Notes: generated from the letters alone by a model not told the origin. A stretch of DNA of 30,201 nucleotides from Patescibacteria group bacterium UBA6489 (GCA_002435385.1 DJMN01000010.1:10728-40928); one strand, 5' to 3'; shown: positions 1 to 10,418, numbered from the stretch's first letter. A program made the numbers and translations.

Positions 1-1668
1 GTAAATATATCATGAACAACATATACACTAGCAGTACCTACAATAATCTCATGAGATTTAACATTAACAGACATATTAGAATTACAATCTTGAGACAGAA
101 TGGTATATCATGGAAAAAATAATTTACCAGATAATTATAAAAATTCACAATTTAAAGTAGACTGATGATGATTTGAATTTAATCCAAGTACAATAGTAGC
201 ATATACATGAACAATGGAAAGCCTAAAAGAGCCAGATAATCAGGTTATATTACTAAGAAACTTACAAGATATTTATAGTTGAACAGATGTGGTAAATTTA
301 GATAGCGATATAAAAAAAATCACAGAAATTACAATAGATGAAAATGCCCCATCAGATAATGTAAAAGAATTAGCTAGTTTTGTAGTAAAAAATAGTATAA
401 ATCCTTGAGTAGCAGCTTATGAATGAACTTCTTTAACTATATGATGTAATGGAATTGATTTCAGCAAAGCCTTTAATAACTATAGATGATTCTTTAGTAA
501 ACCTCATGGTTCTAACATGTGAGCGTTTATAGCATTAAAATCAGATGGGAGCATAACTGCTTGGGGAAGTTCAGGGCATGGATGAACTTGAGCTCCTACA
601 GATAATTGATATACTGATATATATTCAAGTAATTATGCCTTTGCCGCACTAAAATCAGATGGGAGTATAACAGCTTGGTGAATTTCAAGCTACGGTTGAG
701 ACTGAGAACCAACAGATAACTGATATACTAAAATTTTTTCAACCGAATATGCCTTTGCTGCACTAAAATCAGATGGGAGTATAACAGCTTGGGGAGATAT
801 AAATTATGGCTGAAACTGAGAGCCTACAGATAATTGATACACTAAAATTTTTTCAACTCTAGATGCCTTTGCTGCACTAAAATCAAATTGAACAATAACA
901 GCATGGGGAGCAACATTATCTGGTTGAGACTGAGAACCAACAGATAATTGATATTATGATATTGTTTCAAATCAGTCTGCCTTTGCTGCACTAAAATCAG
1001 ATGGAAGTATAACAGCTTGGTGAATTTCAAGCTACGGTTGAGACTGAGAACCAACAGGTAGTGGATATACAAATATAGTTTGAACTAGATATGCCTTTGC
1101 CGCACTAAAATCAGATGGTAGTATAACAACTTGGGGAAATTCATGATATGGTTGAGATGGATGACCTACTGGTACATGATATACTGATATATTTTCAACA
1201 TGACGTGCATTTGCGGCACTAAAATCAGATGGTAGCATAACCGCTTGGTGAGATTCTTTATATGGTTGAACTTGAGAACCTACAGATGGTTGATATATTA
1301 AAATATATTCAAACTGGCATTCATTTGCTGCTATAAAAGTAGATGGAAGTATAACAACATGGGGGAATTCATGATATTGATGAAGTGGAGGTCCTACAGA
1401 TAATTGATATACCAACATAACCTCAACATGACGTGCTTTTGCCGCCTTAAGATCAGATTGAGTCATAATGGCTTGGGGAAGTACATATGATGGTTGAACA
1501 GGAGAGCCAATAGATAGTTGATATACTAAAATAATTTCAAATTGATCTACTTTTGCTGCAATGAAATCAAATTGAAGTATAATAACGTGGTGAAGTTCAA
1601 TTTATTGATGAACCTGAACTCCAACAGATTCTTGATATGTATCAATAAACTGAGTATGTAATAATTAA
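1..1668 (+). CDS. Pilin-like surface protein with C-terminal RCC1-type repeats (5' end outside window)
   Basis: The frame is open from base 1, so the N-terminus is missing; 555 residues are visible before TAA. Residues 1-145 are almost the same as the middle of the next gene, which starts with a type IV pilin signal, so this protein probably starts the same way. From about residue 178 to the end there are ten RCC1-like units of about 37-40 residues, each with a core close to FAALKSDGSITAWG followed by a Gly-rich stretch and PTDNGYT. RCC1 repeats usually form beta-propellers that bind partners. Here they would be displayed outside the cell, on a pilus or anchored in the membrane (inference). 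About 40 in-frame TGA codons fall on glycine positions. It ends 12 nt before the next gene in the same frame. The fold call is good; the ligand is unknown. Confidence 0.8.
532..1620 (+). repeat. Ten tandem RCC1-coding repeats, ~115 bp unit
   Basis: The core gcactaaaatcagatgg and its variants recurs about every 110-120 bp, with cores near 532, 648, 765, 876, 990, 1107, 1218, 1332, 1446 and 1560. Similarity is high at the DNA level between neighbouring middle units, so gain or loss of units by slippage or recombination is plausible. The last two or three units are more diverged. Confidence 0.85.
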
Positions 1669-1680
1669 TTATTAATAACC

Positions 1681-3672
1681 TTGAAAACAAAACAAAGCCT
1701 TCTATTAAAAATATTAAGAAAAAAAATATTCAAAGCCTTTACTCTAGTAGAATTAATAGTAGTAGTATTAATTCTCTCAATACTATGAACAATAGCCTTC
1801 ATAGCAATGCAATGATACAGTAGAGATGCTAGAGACTCAGCAAGACTAGCAGATTTAGACGTGATAAAAAAATCACTAGAACTACATATAATAAAAACAG
1901 GGACTTACCCATTACCAACAGATTGAGTAGAAATAACATACAGCTGAGCAGAAGTACGGACTCAATGAGTAATCTGAAAAAGTGTAACAGATTTAGTAGA
2001 TTGATTAAGAGATAAAAGAGAACTAGTAGATCCACTAACAAGTCTACCATACACATACTCAAGACTAAACACCTGAAAAGAATATGAAGTAGCAGCAATA
2101 ATGGAATGAGAAATAGCAATGAATGATGAAATAAATCTAATAAACAAAACCTATGCAGCTAACCAACTAGCAACAGCATATGTAAAATGAACCTATAACG
2201 GAGTAGCAGCAAAAGTAAAAATATCATGAACAACATACACCCTAGCAGTACCAACAATAATATCATGAGACCTAACATTAACAGATCTTCTAGAATTACA
2301 AGCGTGAAACAGAATGGTATATCACTGAAAAAATAATTTACCAGATAATTACAAAAACTCACAATTTAAAGTAGACTGATGATGATTTGAATTCAATCCA
2401 GACAATATAGTAGCATACACCTGAACAATGGAAAGCTTAAAAGAAGATACAGATAATCAAATAACACTATTAAAAAACCTACAAGAAATCTATAGTTGAT
2501 CAGAAGTAGTATTATTAGATGATACAATAGAAGATATAGTAAATACAACAATAAATGAAAATACCCCATCAGATGAAGCAAAATTATTAGCAAGTATTGT
2601 TATAAAAGACGGATTAAATCCTAGTGTTGATGTTTATGAAAGTAGTTTAACTAGTGTAGAAAATTCACCATATCCAATAACAGCTTTCGTATCACAACGG
2701 AAAACAGATAATTCATGAATAAGCAATGATAATCAAATAAAATTACCACTTCAAAGTAATTGAACATATAATTTTACAGTAGATTGGTGAGATTGAAATA
2801 CAGATACAATAACAACACGGAATCAAGCAGAAACTACACATAATTATTTATCAACATGAACATATGATATAATAATAGATTGAACAATAGAATGATTTGC
2901 TTTTAATGCATGAACATATTCAAGCGATGATTTAGATGATTGAGATAAACTATTAGATATAAAGCAATGGGGAAATTTAAAACTTTCTGATTGATGAGAA
3001 CAATTTTCAAATGTAGAAAACCTTATTATTACAGCAAATGACCAGCTGGATGTTAGTAATATCACAGATATGTCTTATATGTTTGCCTATGCAAGATATT
3101 TTAATTGAGATATATGAGATTGGGATGTACATAATGTAACTGATATGAAATATATGTTTAGCGTAACAAATTCTTTTAATTGAGATATATGAGACTGGAA
3201 TGTAAGTAATGTAACTGATATGAAATATATGTTTTGGTGGTCAAAATTTAATTGAGATATATGAGACTGGGATGTAAGTAATGTAACTGATATGACAAGT
3301 ATGTTTTCTTACTCTAGGATTACAGATTGAAATATATGAAATTGGGATGTTCAAAAAGTTAAATTTATGAATTTAATGTTTTATCACTGAAATCAATTTA
3401 ATTGAGAGATATGAAATTGGAACGTAAGTAGTGTAACTAATATGGGTTCTATGTTCTACGGAGCAGATTCTTTTGATAAAGATATATGAAATTGGGATGT
3501 AAGTAGTGTAACTAACATGAGTTCCATGTTTCGAGATGCTAACTTATTTAATCAAGATTTATCATCTTGGTGTGTAACAAATATTTCCTATAAACCTTCA
3601 TATTTTGATTATGCTACTCCCACTTGGGAGCCAAAAACTTGAAGACAACCAATTTGGTGAACTTGCCCCTAG
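1681..3672 (+). CDS. Type IV pilin-like protein with PKD-like domain and BspA/DUF285 repeats
   Basis: A 663-residue protein. A short basic leader precedes a classic class III (prepilin) signal: FTLVELIVVVLILSILGTIA at about residues 20-39, with the usual Glu at +5 after the peptidase site, though the residue before F is Ala rather than Gly. The following region (SRDARDSARLADLDVIKKSL...GTYPLP) matches type II/IV pseudopilins. Residues ~180-325 repeat the preceding gene. Then come a PKD-like segment (VDWGDGNTDT...HNYLSTGTYDI, about 365-395) and seven or eight ~25-residue BspA/DUF285 repeats (WNVSNVTDMKYMF type) to the end. There is no ATG upstream of the hydrophobic helix; TTG at 1681 is the only reasonable start. 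It is probably a substrate of a type IV pilus machine; pilT lies about 8 kb away. Confidence 0.85.
2215..2654 (+). repeat. Second copy of a ~440-bp duplication (first copy 1-440)
   Basis: Base 1 of the window aligns with base 2215, and the two stretches can be followed side by side to about 440/2654 with only scattered, mostly third-position differences in the first 200 bases and more toward the end. Similarity stops abruptly where the RCC1 part begins in one gene and the PKD/BspA part in the other. This looks like a gene duplication followed by replacement of the 3' portion. Confidence 0.85.
3050..3600 (+). repeat. Tandem BspA/DUF285-coding repeats, ~75 bp unit
   Basis: The motif gatgtaagtaatgtaactga and close variants recurs every ~75 bp. 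It encodes units with pattern FNGDIGDWDVSNVTDM..MF, the bacterial-surface ~26-residue repeat known from Mycoplasma, Treponema and Bacteroides BspA-type proteins. Confidence 0.85.
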
Positions 3673-3701
3673 TGTAAATAATTAATCTTAGTAAATTCTA
3701 T

Positions 3702-3733
3702 AAAAAACTAAAATTAAAACTTTTAGTTTTTTT
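3702..3733 (+). terminator. Rho-independent terminator after pilin-like genes
   Basis: Perfect 12-bp inverted repeat aaaaaactaaaa / ttttagtttttt with a 7-nt loop, ending in a T-run, 30 nt after the stop codon. It is AT-rich but fits the other terminators in this window. The gap 3673-3798 holds nothing else that could be recognised. Confidence 0.7.
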
Positions 3734-3798
3734 GTTTATTTATATAATAAATCAAATTTACTTTTCAAAATTTTAAATTTAATCCAAAAATTTAACAT

Positions 3799-5271
3799 AT
3801 GAGCCTATACTTAAAATACCGTCCTCACGATTTTGATAATCTAGAAGGACAAGACTTTATAAAAACAACATTAAAACAAGCCATAAAAGACAATAAAACA
3901 GTTTGAGCTTATCTTTTTTGCTGACCAAGATGAACGTGAAAAACAAGTACAGCCAGAATTTTTGCAAAAACTATTAACTGTGAAAATTCAAAAGAATGAA
4001 ATCCTTGTTTAACCTGCTGAATCTGTACGGACTTTTTAGATGATAGACTTATAGATATCATAGAAATAGATGCTGCAAGTCATACTTGAGTAGACAACAT
4101 AAGAGACATAATAGAAAAAGCTCAATTCTCTCCAACAAGGACTAAATACAAAGTTTATATAGTAGATGAAGTACATATGCTTAGTAAATGAGCATTTAAT
4201 GCACTTTTGAAAATATTAGAAGAACCTCCAAAACACGTTAAATTTATTTTAGCAACTACAGAAGTAGACAAAGTACCAGAGACAATATTATCTCGTTGCC
4301 AAAGATATGACTTCAAGCAGGGAACACCTGAGAATATAAAAAACAGACTTACATATATAGCAAAACATGAAAATATTCATATAGATCAACAATCTCTAGA
4401 TTATATTATAAGAAACTCTAGATGATGATTCAGAAATGCCATATCACTATTTGAACAACTTATAGTAGATTCTAAAATAGATTTTGAAACAATAGTAAAA
4501 ACCCTTTGATTAACAAACACAGATTTAATAGAAAATTTCTTAAATAAATTAATATCAAAAGATAAATCTATAGTAGATGATTTCGAAAATATTTTAGAGA
4601 GCTGAAAAAATATTAAATTATTTTTTAAAGATTTAATATTTTTCGCAAGAGATTTAATGATCAAAAAATTGAAACAATGAGAAAATATAAATAATCTGAT
4701 AGATATAGTTGATAAACTAAGTGACACATATTCAAAAACTAAAAATTCATTAGATGAAAATACAGTATTTTTAGTATGAATAGTAAAAATAGTTTCATCA
4801 TACATTCAACCACAAAACAACACAATACATACAGAAGAAAAAATTGAAACAAAACAAGTTTTTTATACAACTCCAGAAGTAAAAGTAGAAAAAATTACAC
4901 AAACTCAAGAAACATCTTTTAAAGCAACACAAAACAATACTCCAAATGATGATTTATTATCAGATGCAAGTGATATATTTGGATGATGAGAAGAAGAGAT
5001 AGAAAGTTTTCCAAAAACAACATCAGAAAACACTACTAGCACATCTTTTAACAAAGATACTCTAGTAGCAGAACTGAAAAAAATATGAGCGAAAGCAGCA
5101 ACAACAATGAGCTTAAGATGAGCAGATTTTTTAATAAACTGAAACTCTCTAACAATAAAATTTAAAACCAACTTTGCTCTAAAAACAATAAATAACAATG
5201 AAAGTATAACACTAATACAAGAAGGATTAAAAAATATATGAAGAGAGGATTTAAAAATAGAACTAAGATAA
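3799..5271 (+). CDS. dnaX: DNA polymerase III subunit gamma/tau
   Basis: A 490-residue clamp-loader ATPase that loads the sliding clamp during chromosome replication. It starts MSLYLKYRPHDFDN, as in the family. Walker A GPRGTGKT is at residues 42-49, where two of the glycines are TGA. A zinc-binding Cys quartet sits at 61, 70, 73 and 76. The sequence IDAASHTGVDNIRDI, the Walker B-type VDEVHML near 122, LLKILEEPP and the sensor/SRC motif (ILSRCQRYDF) follow in the usual order. After the AAA+ and collar domains there is a low-complexity linker (~340-420) and a small C-terminal domain. No ribosomal frameshift signal for a short gamma form was seen. It stands alone between a terminator and a GC-rich hairpin. 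This is one of the clearest proofs that TGA is Gly here. Confidence 0.97.
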
Positions 5272-5272
5272 C

Positions 5273-5394
5273 CTCACCCTAGCCCTCTCCTTTAAGGAGA
5301 GGGAACAGTAGGATAAAACTTTTCCAAATTCCCTTCTTCTCTAATCCCCCTCCAACTGAGGAGAAAAGCGAGGAACGAGCAAGGGGAGCTATAA
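5273..5394. repeat. GC-rich hairpin element between dnaX and priA
   Basis: This stretch is far richer in G and C than anything else in the window. It contains a perfect 10-bp inverted repeat ccctctcctt / aaggagaggg with a 1-nt centre (5283-5303), then a second C-rich/G-rich part (atccccctcc ... aaggggagct) with weaker pairing. The opening cctcaccctagccctctcc resembles the widespread small CCCTCACCC...CCCTCTCC intergenic repeats found in many genomes. It may act as the dnaX terminator or be a REP/MITE-like insert; no tail of Ts follows. The remaining bases to 5437 are plain AT-rich leader. Confidence 0.5.
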
Positions 5395-5437
5395 TTCTAA
5401 AAACTTTAATCTTTAAACTTTTATCTTTATTCTCTGC

Positions 5438-6406
5438 ATGTACACACTAGTTTCACCATTTTCAAATACCTTTGATGACATAGGACTTATTTACTTTGTT
5501 CCAGAATTTTTAAGATGAAAAATAAAAAGGGGACAAGTAGTAGAAATTCCAATGAAAACTAAAATAGAAATAGCTGTAGTTTTAGATTTTATAGAAGAAG
5601 ATAAAATAGATCTAGAAAAAGAAAAAATAAAATCAATTATTTCTATAAAAAACGATTTTATTTTTTTAGAAAATTATCAAATAAAACTAGTTCAATATAT
5701 TTGAACATACTACTTTTCAAAAATACATCATGTTACAAAACTATTTCTCCCTAAAAATCTAAGAGACAAAATCAATAAAGATAAATTAGAATTTTTAGAA
5801 AAAGATTTAGATGATATAAGTTATACATTCAATCATACAAAAACACTAACTCCAGCACAAGAAAAAGCATACAATCAAATAAAGAATTCACAGAATAAAA
5901 AGATTTTATTTTATGGTATCACATGATCAGGAAAAACAGAAATATATATAAAACTTATAAAAGATTATTTAGATGAAGGAAAACAGGTACTCTTTCTAAT
6001 ACCAGAAATAATCTTAACATCTCAAATTTGAGAGAAAATTAAAGAGGTATTTTGAGAAGAAGTATTACTTATTACGTCTACCACAACAGATGCAACAAAA
6101 ACAAAGTATTGGAATTTAATAAAAAAACAAAAAGCCAAGGTTGTTCTATGAACTAGATCAGCTCTTTTTTATCCATATTCTAATTTATGACTAATTATAG
6201 TAGACGAAGAACATGATCATAGTTACATTTCGGATTCATCACCTAGGTATAATACTACCGAAATAGTTTGAAAAATTAGCGAATTACTTAATATTAAAGT
6301 TGTTCTAGCAAGTTGAACACCTAGTATTAAGAGTATGTATGAGGGGATGAAAGGGAAATATGAAGTGGTAAATTTGTTAGAAAAGTATTGAGGAGAAAAA
6401 AGATAA
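5438..6406 (+). CDS. priA: PriA-like primosomal helicase, lacking the C-terminal half
   Basis: A 322-residue protein; PriA (primosomal protein N') restarts stalled replication forks and is normally about 650-730 residues. Visible parts: the N-terminal DNA-binding domain (MYTLVSPFSNTFDDIGLIYFVP..., RGQVVEIPMKTK), LTPAQEKAYNQI, Walker A GITGSGKT at 160-167, FLIPEIILTSQI, LGTRSALFYPYSNLGLIIVDEEHD with DEEH at 256-259, and motif III as LASGTPSI instead of SATPS. Translation then stops at TAA, so the zinc-binding insertion and helicase motifs IV-VI are absent. Adding one base at the A-run near 6397 would extend the reading by only about nine residues (IKEVDFYIR) before another stop. It is either a degraded gene or a lineage-specific short form. 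The next gene starts 41 nt downstream. Confidence 0.85.
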
Positions 6407-6446
6407 AAGAAGTAGATTTTTATATAAGATAACTTTCTAAAAAAAC

Positions 6447-8423
6447 ATGATTACAGATATAAAAATACAAGATCAAAGTTATTCTTTGGATTGAGGATAT
6501 AACTTATGATGACTTTCTAAAATAAATATTTTTGTTTGAGCTAATAATTCTTGAAAAAGTAGGTTTTTGAGGAATATTTTTAGTACAGGGCTAGAATATT
6601 TACCAAATGATTTAGATTTAACAAAAATAAAAGATTTTATATCTGATTCTAAGAAACTTCTTGGAAGACATAAATGAAGAATGTATCATCAAAACATTCT
6701 TTCATATATTGATAGTCTTTCAGAAATTAACCATATAAAAGAAAATAGCTCCTCTGTTAATATAAATAATCTAAAAAATACATGAAATATAAAAGTGATT
6801 TTAAACGAATTAAATTGATTTATTGAAAATAATATAAATTGATGATGAACTGTGAATTGAGAACATTTTTTAAAAACTCTAAAAAAGTATTTCAATAATT
6901 ATTGAATTAAAAATCTAAATATAAAAAATTATCATTTCAAAAAAGTTTATATCCCAATGCTTAGATGATTGAGATGATTTGGTGATTACTTATTAAATTG
7001 AAACGATTTATATAATATACAACATAATATTAAATTAAGTCTACAAGGTTCATATCCACCAGAGGATAAGGATATTTATTCAGCAAGAACAAGAAAAGAC
7101 TACCATCTATGAACTAATGAAACCCCAAAAAATATCGATGTTTTTACATGACTAACATTATATGAAGATATAAAAGAAATGCTCTTATGAGATTTAGAAA
7201 AAAGAGAATTAGTAAAAGAGTATGAAAACTTTTTATGAAAAAATTTCTTTGAATGACAAAAAATATCACTAATTCCTAAATTAAAAAATTCCAAATGAGA
7301 AGAAAATAATGTTTTATATATAAAAGTTTGAGGAAATAGCGAAAGAGCTATCTATGATCTATGAGATTGATTACAAACCATAATCATAAACACATTTCCA
7401 TTATTCAAATACAAATGAGAAGACCTACTTCTATTTATAGAAGAACCAGAAATGACACTTCACCCATGAATACAAAGAAAATTATTAGAAGTATTCAATC
7501 AATTTGATAATGTTCAATATTTTATAACAACACATTCTAATCATTTACTTGATATTTCTCTAGATTTCAATGAAAATATTTCTACATATTCTTTTGAAAA
7601 AATAGAAAGTAAAAAGTTCGAAATTAATAATAAAACCGAAAACAAAAGAATTCTAGATATTCTAGGAGTTAGAAACTCATCTGTATTTTTATCAAACTGT
7701 ATAATTTGGGTTGAATGAATAAGTGATAGATTATATATAAAAAAGTTCTTAGAATTATATCAAAAATCATTATGAAGCTGAGAAAAAATATTTGAAGAAG
7801 ATAAACATTTTTCTATTTTAGAATATGGTGGTTGAAATATTACACATTTCAATTTTTGAAACTCAGATGACAATAATGACACAACAAATGTAGAAGCAAT
7901 ACAAAAAAATAATTTTATGGTTGCTGATAACGACTGAAATTTGACTGGAACAAAAATCAAAACTACTGATGAAAATTGAAAAGAAATTGAAAAGTGAAAA
8001 AGATTAGAAGAATTAAACGAAATATTTTGAAATAATGTATTTTTTGAACACAGAGAAATTGAAAATATTTTAGGAAAAGATTTATTTGAAAAATACTGTA
8101 AAAAGTTTTTGAGTGATAAAGAATCTAGAAAAGAAATCAAATTTGATTTAAGAGATGAAAACAATATAGACTGGAAAAATAAAAAAATCTGAGAAATATT
8201 AAAAAATCATTTTATCTCTCCAAAAGATAATGTAAACATACCAAAATATTACAAAGATTGAACAGATCTAAGTGTTATATGAGAAAGTAAACCGAATTTT
8301 TCAAGAGATATAATTAATATAATTAATGAAGAAAAAATTAAATTCCAAGATTTAGATGAAATCGCACAAAAATTAATAGAAAATATTTATAAATTTATAA
8401 AAGAAAACAACAACTAAATTAAT
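6447..8423 (+). CDS. OLD-family ATPase with TOPRIM nuclease domain
   Basis: A 658-residue protein. The N-terminal AAA/ABC-type ATPase has Walker A VGANNSGKSRF at 30-40, a long alpha-helical insertion, then the signature/Walker B region (LLLFIEEPEMTLHP around 325-340) and the switch sequence FITTHSNHLLDIS. The C-terminal TOPRIM domain shows IIWVEGISDRLYIKKF near 417-432 (the conserved Glu) and FMVADNDGN near 490 (the acidic DxD pair), then FFEHREIENIL. This architecture is that of OLD (overcoming lysogenization defect) nucleases and of GajA of the Gabija antiphage system. No GajB-like UvrD/PcrA helicase is next to it, so a class 1 single-gene OLD is more likely. A role in phage or plasmid defence is inference. 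It follows the shortened priA and precedes a DUF2164 gene on the same strand. Confidence 0.85.
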
Positions 8424-8483
8424 ATATTCAACTAAACCATAGATTACGAATATCTAACTATTTTAAATTCTTAATAACAACTC

Positions 8484-8741
8484 ATGACCAACAATAAAGT
8501 AAAAAGAAAATGGGATTTACTCTCAGAAGAAGAAAGAAAAGTAAGCAGGGAAGAGATTATAACTTTCTTTAAAGAAAAACTAGATAATGAAATATGAATC
8601 GTTTTATCAGATGAAATATTAGATTTTTTTCTACAATCTACAGCAGAAAAAAATTACAATAAAGCTATAAATGACTCAAAGAAATTATTAAAAGAAAGAT
8701 TCCAAGATTTAGAAATTGATTTAGAATTATTGTTAAGTTAA
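8484..8741 (+). CDS. DUF2164 family protein
   Basis: An 85-residue soluble protein. The pattern SREEIITFFKEKLDNEIGIV, then LSDEILDFFLQS, NYNKAINDSKKLLKERF and DLEIDLELL, closely follows the DUF2164 consensus (IxxFFxEExDEEIG...LLDFFLEEIGPxxYNKAI.DA). The function is unknown. The N-terminus MTNNKVKRKWDLLSEEER is basic. It starts 60 nt after the OLD gene and ends before a strong terminator, so the two may share a transcript. No Shine-Dalgarno sequence is seen before the ATG. Confidence 0.8.
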
Positions 8742-8770
8742 TTTTATAACCTAAAAGTAATATATTGAAT

Positions 8771-8819
8771 AAAAAATTTCAAAAAGCGGTGATACTTTCT
8801 TCGCTTTTTGAAATTTTTT
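8771..8819. terminator. Strong bidirectional terminator
   Basis: Perfect 18-bp inverted repeat aaaaaatttcaaaaagcg / cgctttttgaaatttttt with a 13-nt loop, between the converging DUF2164 gene (+) and clpP (-). The A-run and T-run on opposite ends allow it to work for both. Confidence 0.9.
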
Positions 8820-8839
8820 AGTTTTCTCTTATAAGTTTT

Positions 8840-9454
8840 CTATTTATTCTTAATTATTTTATCAATGAGTCCATATTTTAGAGCTTCTTCTGCAGACATA
8901 AAGTTGTCTCTATCACAGTCTTTTTCAATCTTTTTTATATCTTGTCCTGTTGCCCTGGCTAAAAGTCAGTACAAGGTTTGTCCTGTTTTATGTATGTGTT
9001 CAGCTGCTATTTTTATATCTGTGGCTTGTCATTCTGCTCATCAAAGAGGTTGGTGAATCATAATTTCACTATGAGGTAGGGAATATCTTTTTCATTTTTC
9101 TCCTCAGGCTAGGATTATAGATCACATAGATGCGGCTAATCACACACAAACAGTTATTATAGGACAACTAACATATTGCATAGTGTCATATATTGCAAGT
9201 CCTGCTGTTACATGTCATCCAGGAGAATTTACGTACATAGTTATGGGGGCTTTAGGATCTTGTTTTTCTAGGAATAAAAGTTGAGCAATAACAGTATTTG
9301 CTACTGCACTGTCTATGGCATCTCATAAAAAAACTACTCTATCTTCTAGAAGTCTAGAATATATGTCATAAGCTCTTTCTCAAGTTGGTGTTTTATCAAT
9401 AACTGTGGGGATAAGCATATTTCTATTCTTTTTTATTTGTGAAACTATTGGCAT
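8840..9454 (-). CDS. clpP: ATP-dependent Clp protease proteolytic subunit
   Basis: A 204-residue serine protease subunit that forms the Clp degradation barrel with an AAA+ partner (ClpX/ClpC, not in this window). Opens MPIVSQIKKNRNMLIPTVID, then ERAYDIYSRLLEDRVVFLG, MYVNSPGGHVTAGLAIYDTM, the catalytic Ser109 in GLAASMGS, His134 in MIHQPLGG and Asp179 in the RDNFMSAEEALKYGLID region. The length is typical. Several conserved glycines, including the one after the active-site Ser-Met, are written TGA. It is transcribed alone, divergent from the unknown gene at 9610 and ending in the shared terminator downstream. ATG at 9454 is the only good start. Confidence 0.96.
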
Positions 9455-9551
9455 ATTTTTTCTAAGTTAAATTAATAAAAATGTCACATAATTATTTTAC
9501 CATTATAAAATATATTATCAATATTTTTTATAGTTCTATTTTAAAAACCTT

Positions 9552-9579
9552 TTGACTATTTGTATTAGTAGAGTATAAT
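9552..9579 (+). promoter_or_regulatory. Near-consensus sigma-70 type promoter for the gene at 9610
   Basis: TTGACT (9552-9557), a 16-bp spacer and a perfect TATAAT (9574-9579), 30 bp before the ATG at 9610. Transcription would start at about 9586. This supports 9610 over the in-frame ATG at 9481. Confidence 0.7.
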
Positions 9580-9609
9580 ATTAGATACTATTTTTATTAT
9601 ATTTATGAT

Positions 9610-10326
9610 ATGTTTGCCTTAGAAGAGAATACATGAATATCTATACACAGTTGTTTCTTAGAAAAAAACTTATTTTTTTCTAAGATTAGTTGGGAAAAGA
9701 CTTCTATTACATGTGGTGATATTGAATCTTGAATAGATACAGCACATACATTAGTATTGAATGCTGATATAAATTATTGAAAAGTAAATGTAGGAGATTG
9801 AGTAATAAGACTGACAGATAATAAATGAGAAATTCTATTATGAGAGTGACTTGTTGTCATTTGAGATGAGGTAAAAATTAGAATAAATAAGTTTTATTTT
9901 AGTGAAGAAAAAGTTTGTAATCTTGTTCATTCTCTTGTTATCCGCTTATTAAGTATGAATAGAAAAAGAATAAAATTGGATTATATTTATGATTTTTCTT
10001 CTAAAATAAGGTATTTGATTTCTAGAGAACTAACTTCTGCCTGTTCAGAGTTTTATGAAAAATCAAGAGTTCATAGTAAAGGAATAGAAGTTGTTATATG
10101 ATGAGTAAATATAAAAATTATATGATCTAATATTTATATAGATTGAAAAAAAATACAGTCTAAAGAGGATCTGAAATTTTTGACATGATTTGATGATGCT
10201 AGTTATGAAGTTTGGAAAAGTAAGGATCGAAGAGGAGAGAAAGTTGTTGATTTATGTCTTAATTTTATTTATAAATGACAAAGAATAGTTGTTTCAAAGG
10301 AGTGACTTAAAGTAGAAGGTCTATAA
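9610..10326 (+). CDS. Hypothetical protein
   Basis: A 238-residue protein of no recognised family. The sequence has two predicted beta-rich parts: one near residues 35-95 with repeated Gly (VNVGDGVIRLTDNKGEILLGEGLVVIGDEV) and one near 165-235 (VHSKGIEVVIGGVNIKIIG, then FDDASYEVWKSKD), separated by a helical stretch rich in Lys and Arg. No signal peptide or membrane segment is seen from this start. An in-frame ATG at 9481 would add 43 mostly hydrophobic residues, but it lies upstream of the promoter, so 9610 was chosen. A second orphan gene with the same promoter style follows 92 nt later. Confidence 0.75.
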
Positions 10327-10360
10327 GTTATATTTTTTGTGGTTATATTGTTAAAATATT

Positions 10361-10388
10361 TTGACTTAGGGATAAAAATATCTATAGT
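10361..10388 (+). promoter_or_regulatory. Promoter for the gene at 10419
   Basis: TTGACT (10361-10366), 16-bp spacer and TATAGT (10383-10388), about 31 bp before the ATG. The -35 box, spacer and distance to the start match the promoter at 9552. Confidence 0.6.
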
Positions 10389-10418
10389 ATAAGTGTTTTT
10401 ATTTAATAATTTTTTATT

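Noticed and set aside
1032..1466. Long minus-strand frame across the RCC1 repeats, and several others over 1829-3065
   Set aside because: These are mirror frames produced by the regular repeats and biased codons of the plus-strand surface genes; they show no domain, and the plus-strand reading explains the region fully.
532..1620. Possible CRISPR array because of regularly spaced repeats
   Set aside because: The repeats are protein-coding, imperfect and in frame, spaced by similar and not unique sequence, and translate to RCC1 units.
6447..8423. Full Gabija system (GajA plus GajB)
   Set aside because: The ATPase-TOPRIM protein fits GajA in layout, but no UvrD/PcrA-type helicase gene is adjacent; the next gene codes an 85-residue DUF2164 protein.
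9481..9609. Upstream in-frame ATG at 9481 that would add 43 residues to the gene at 9610
   Set aside because: The added part overlaps a near-perfect promoter (9552-9579) and would leave only 26 bp between the divergent clpP and this gene. The later ATG fits better.
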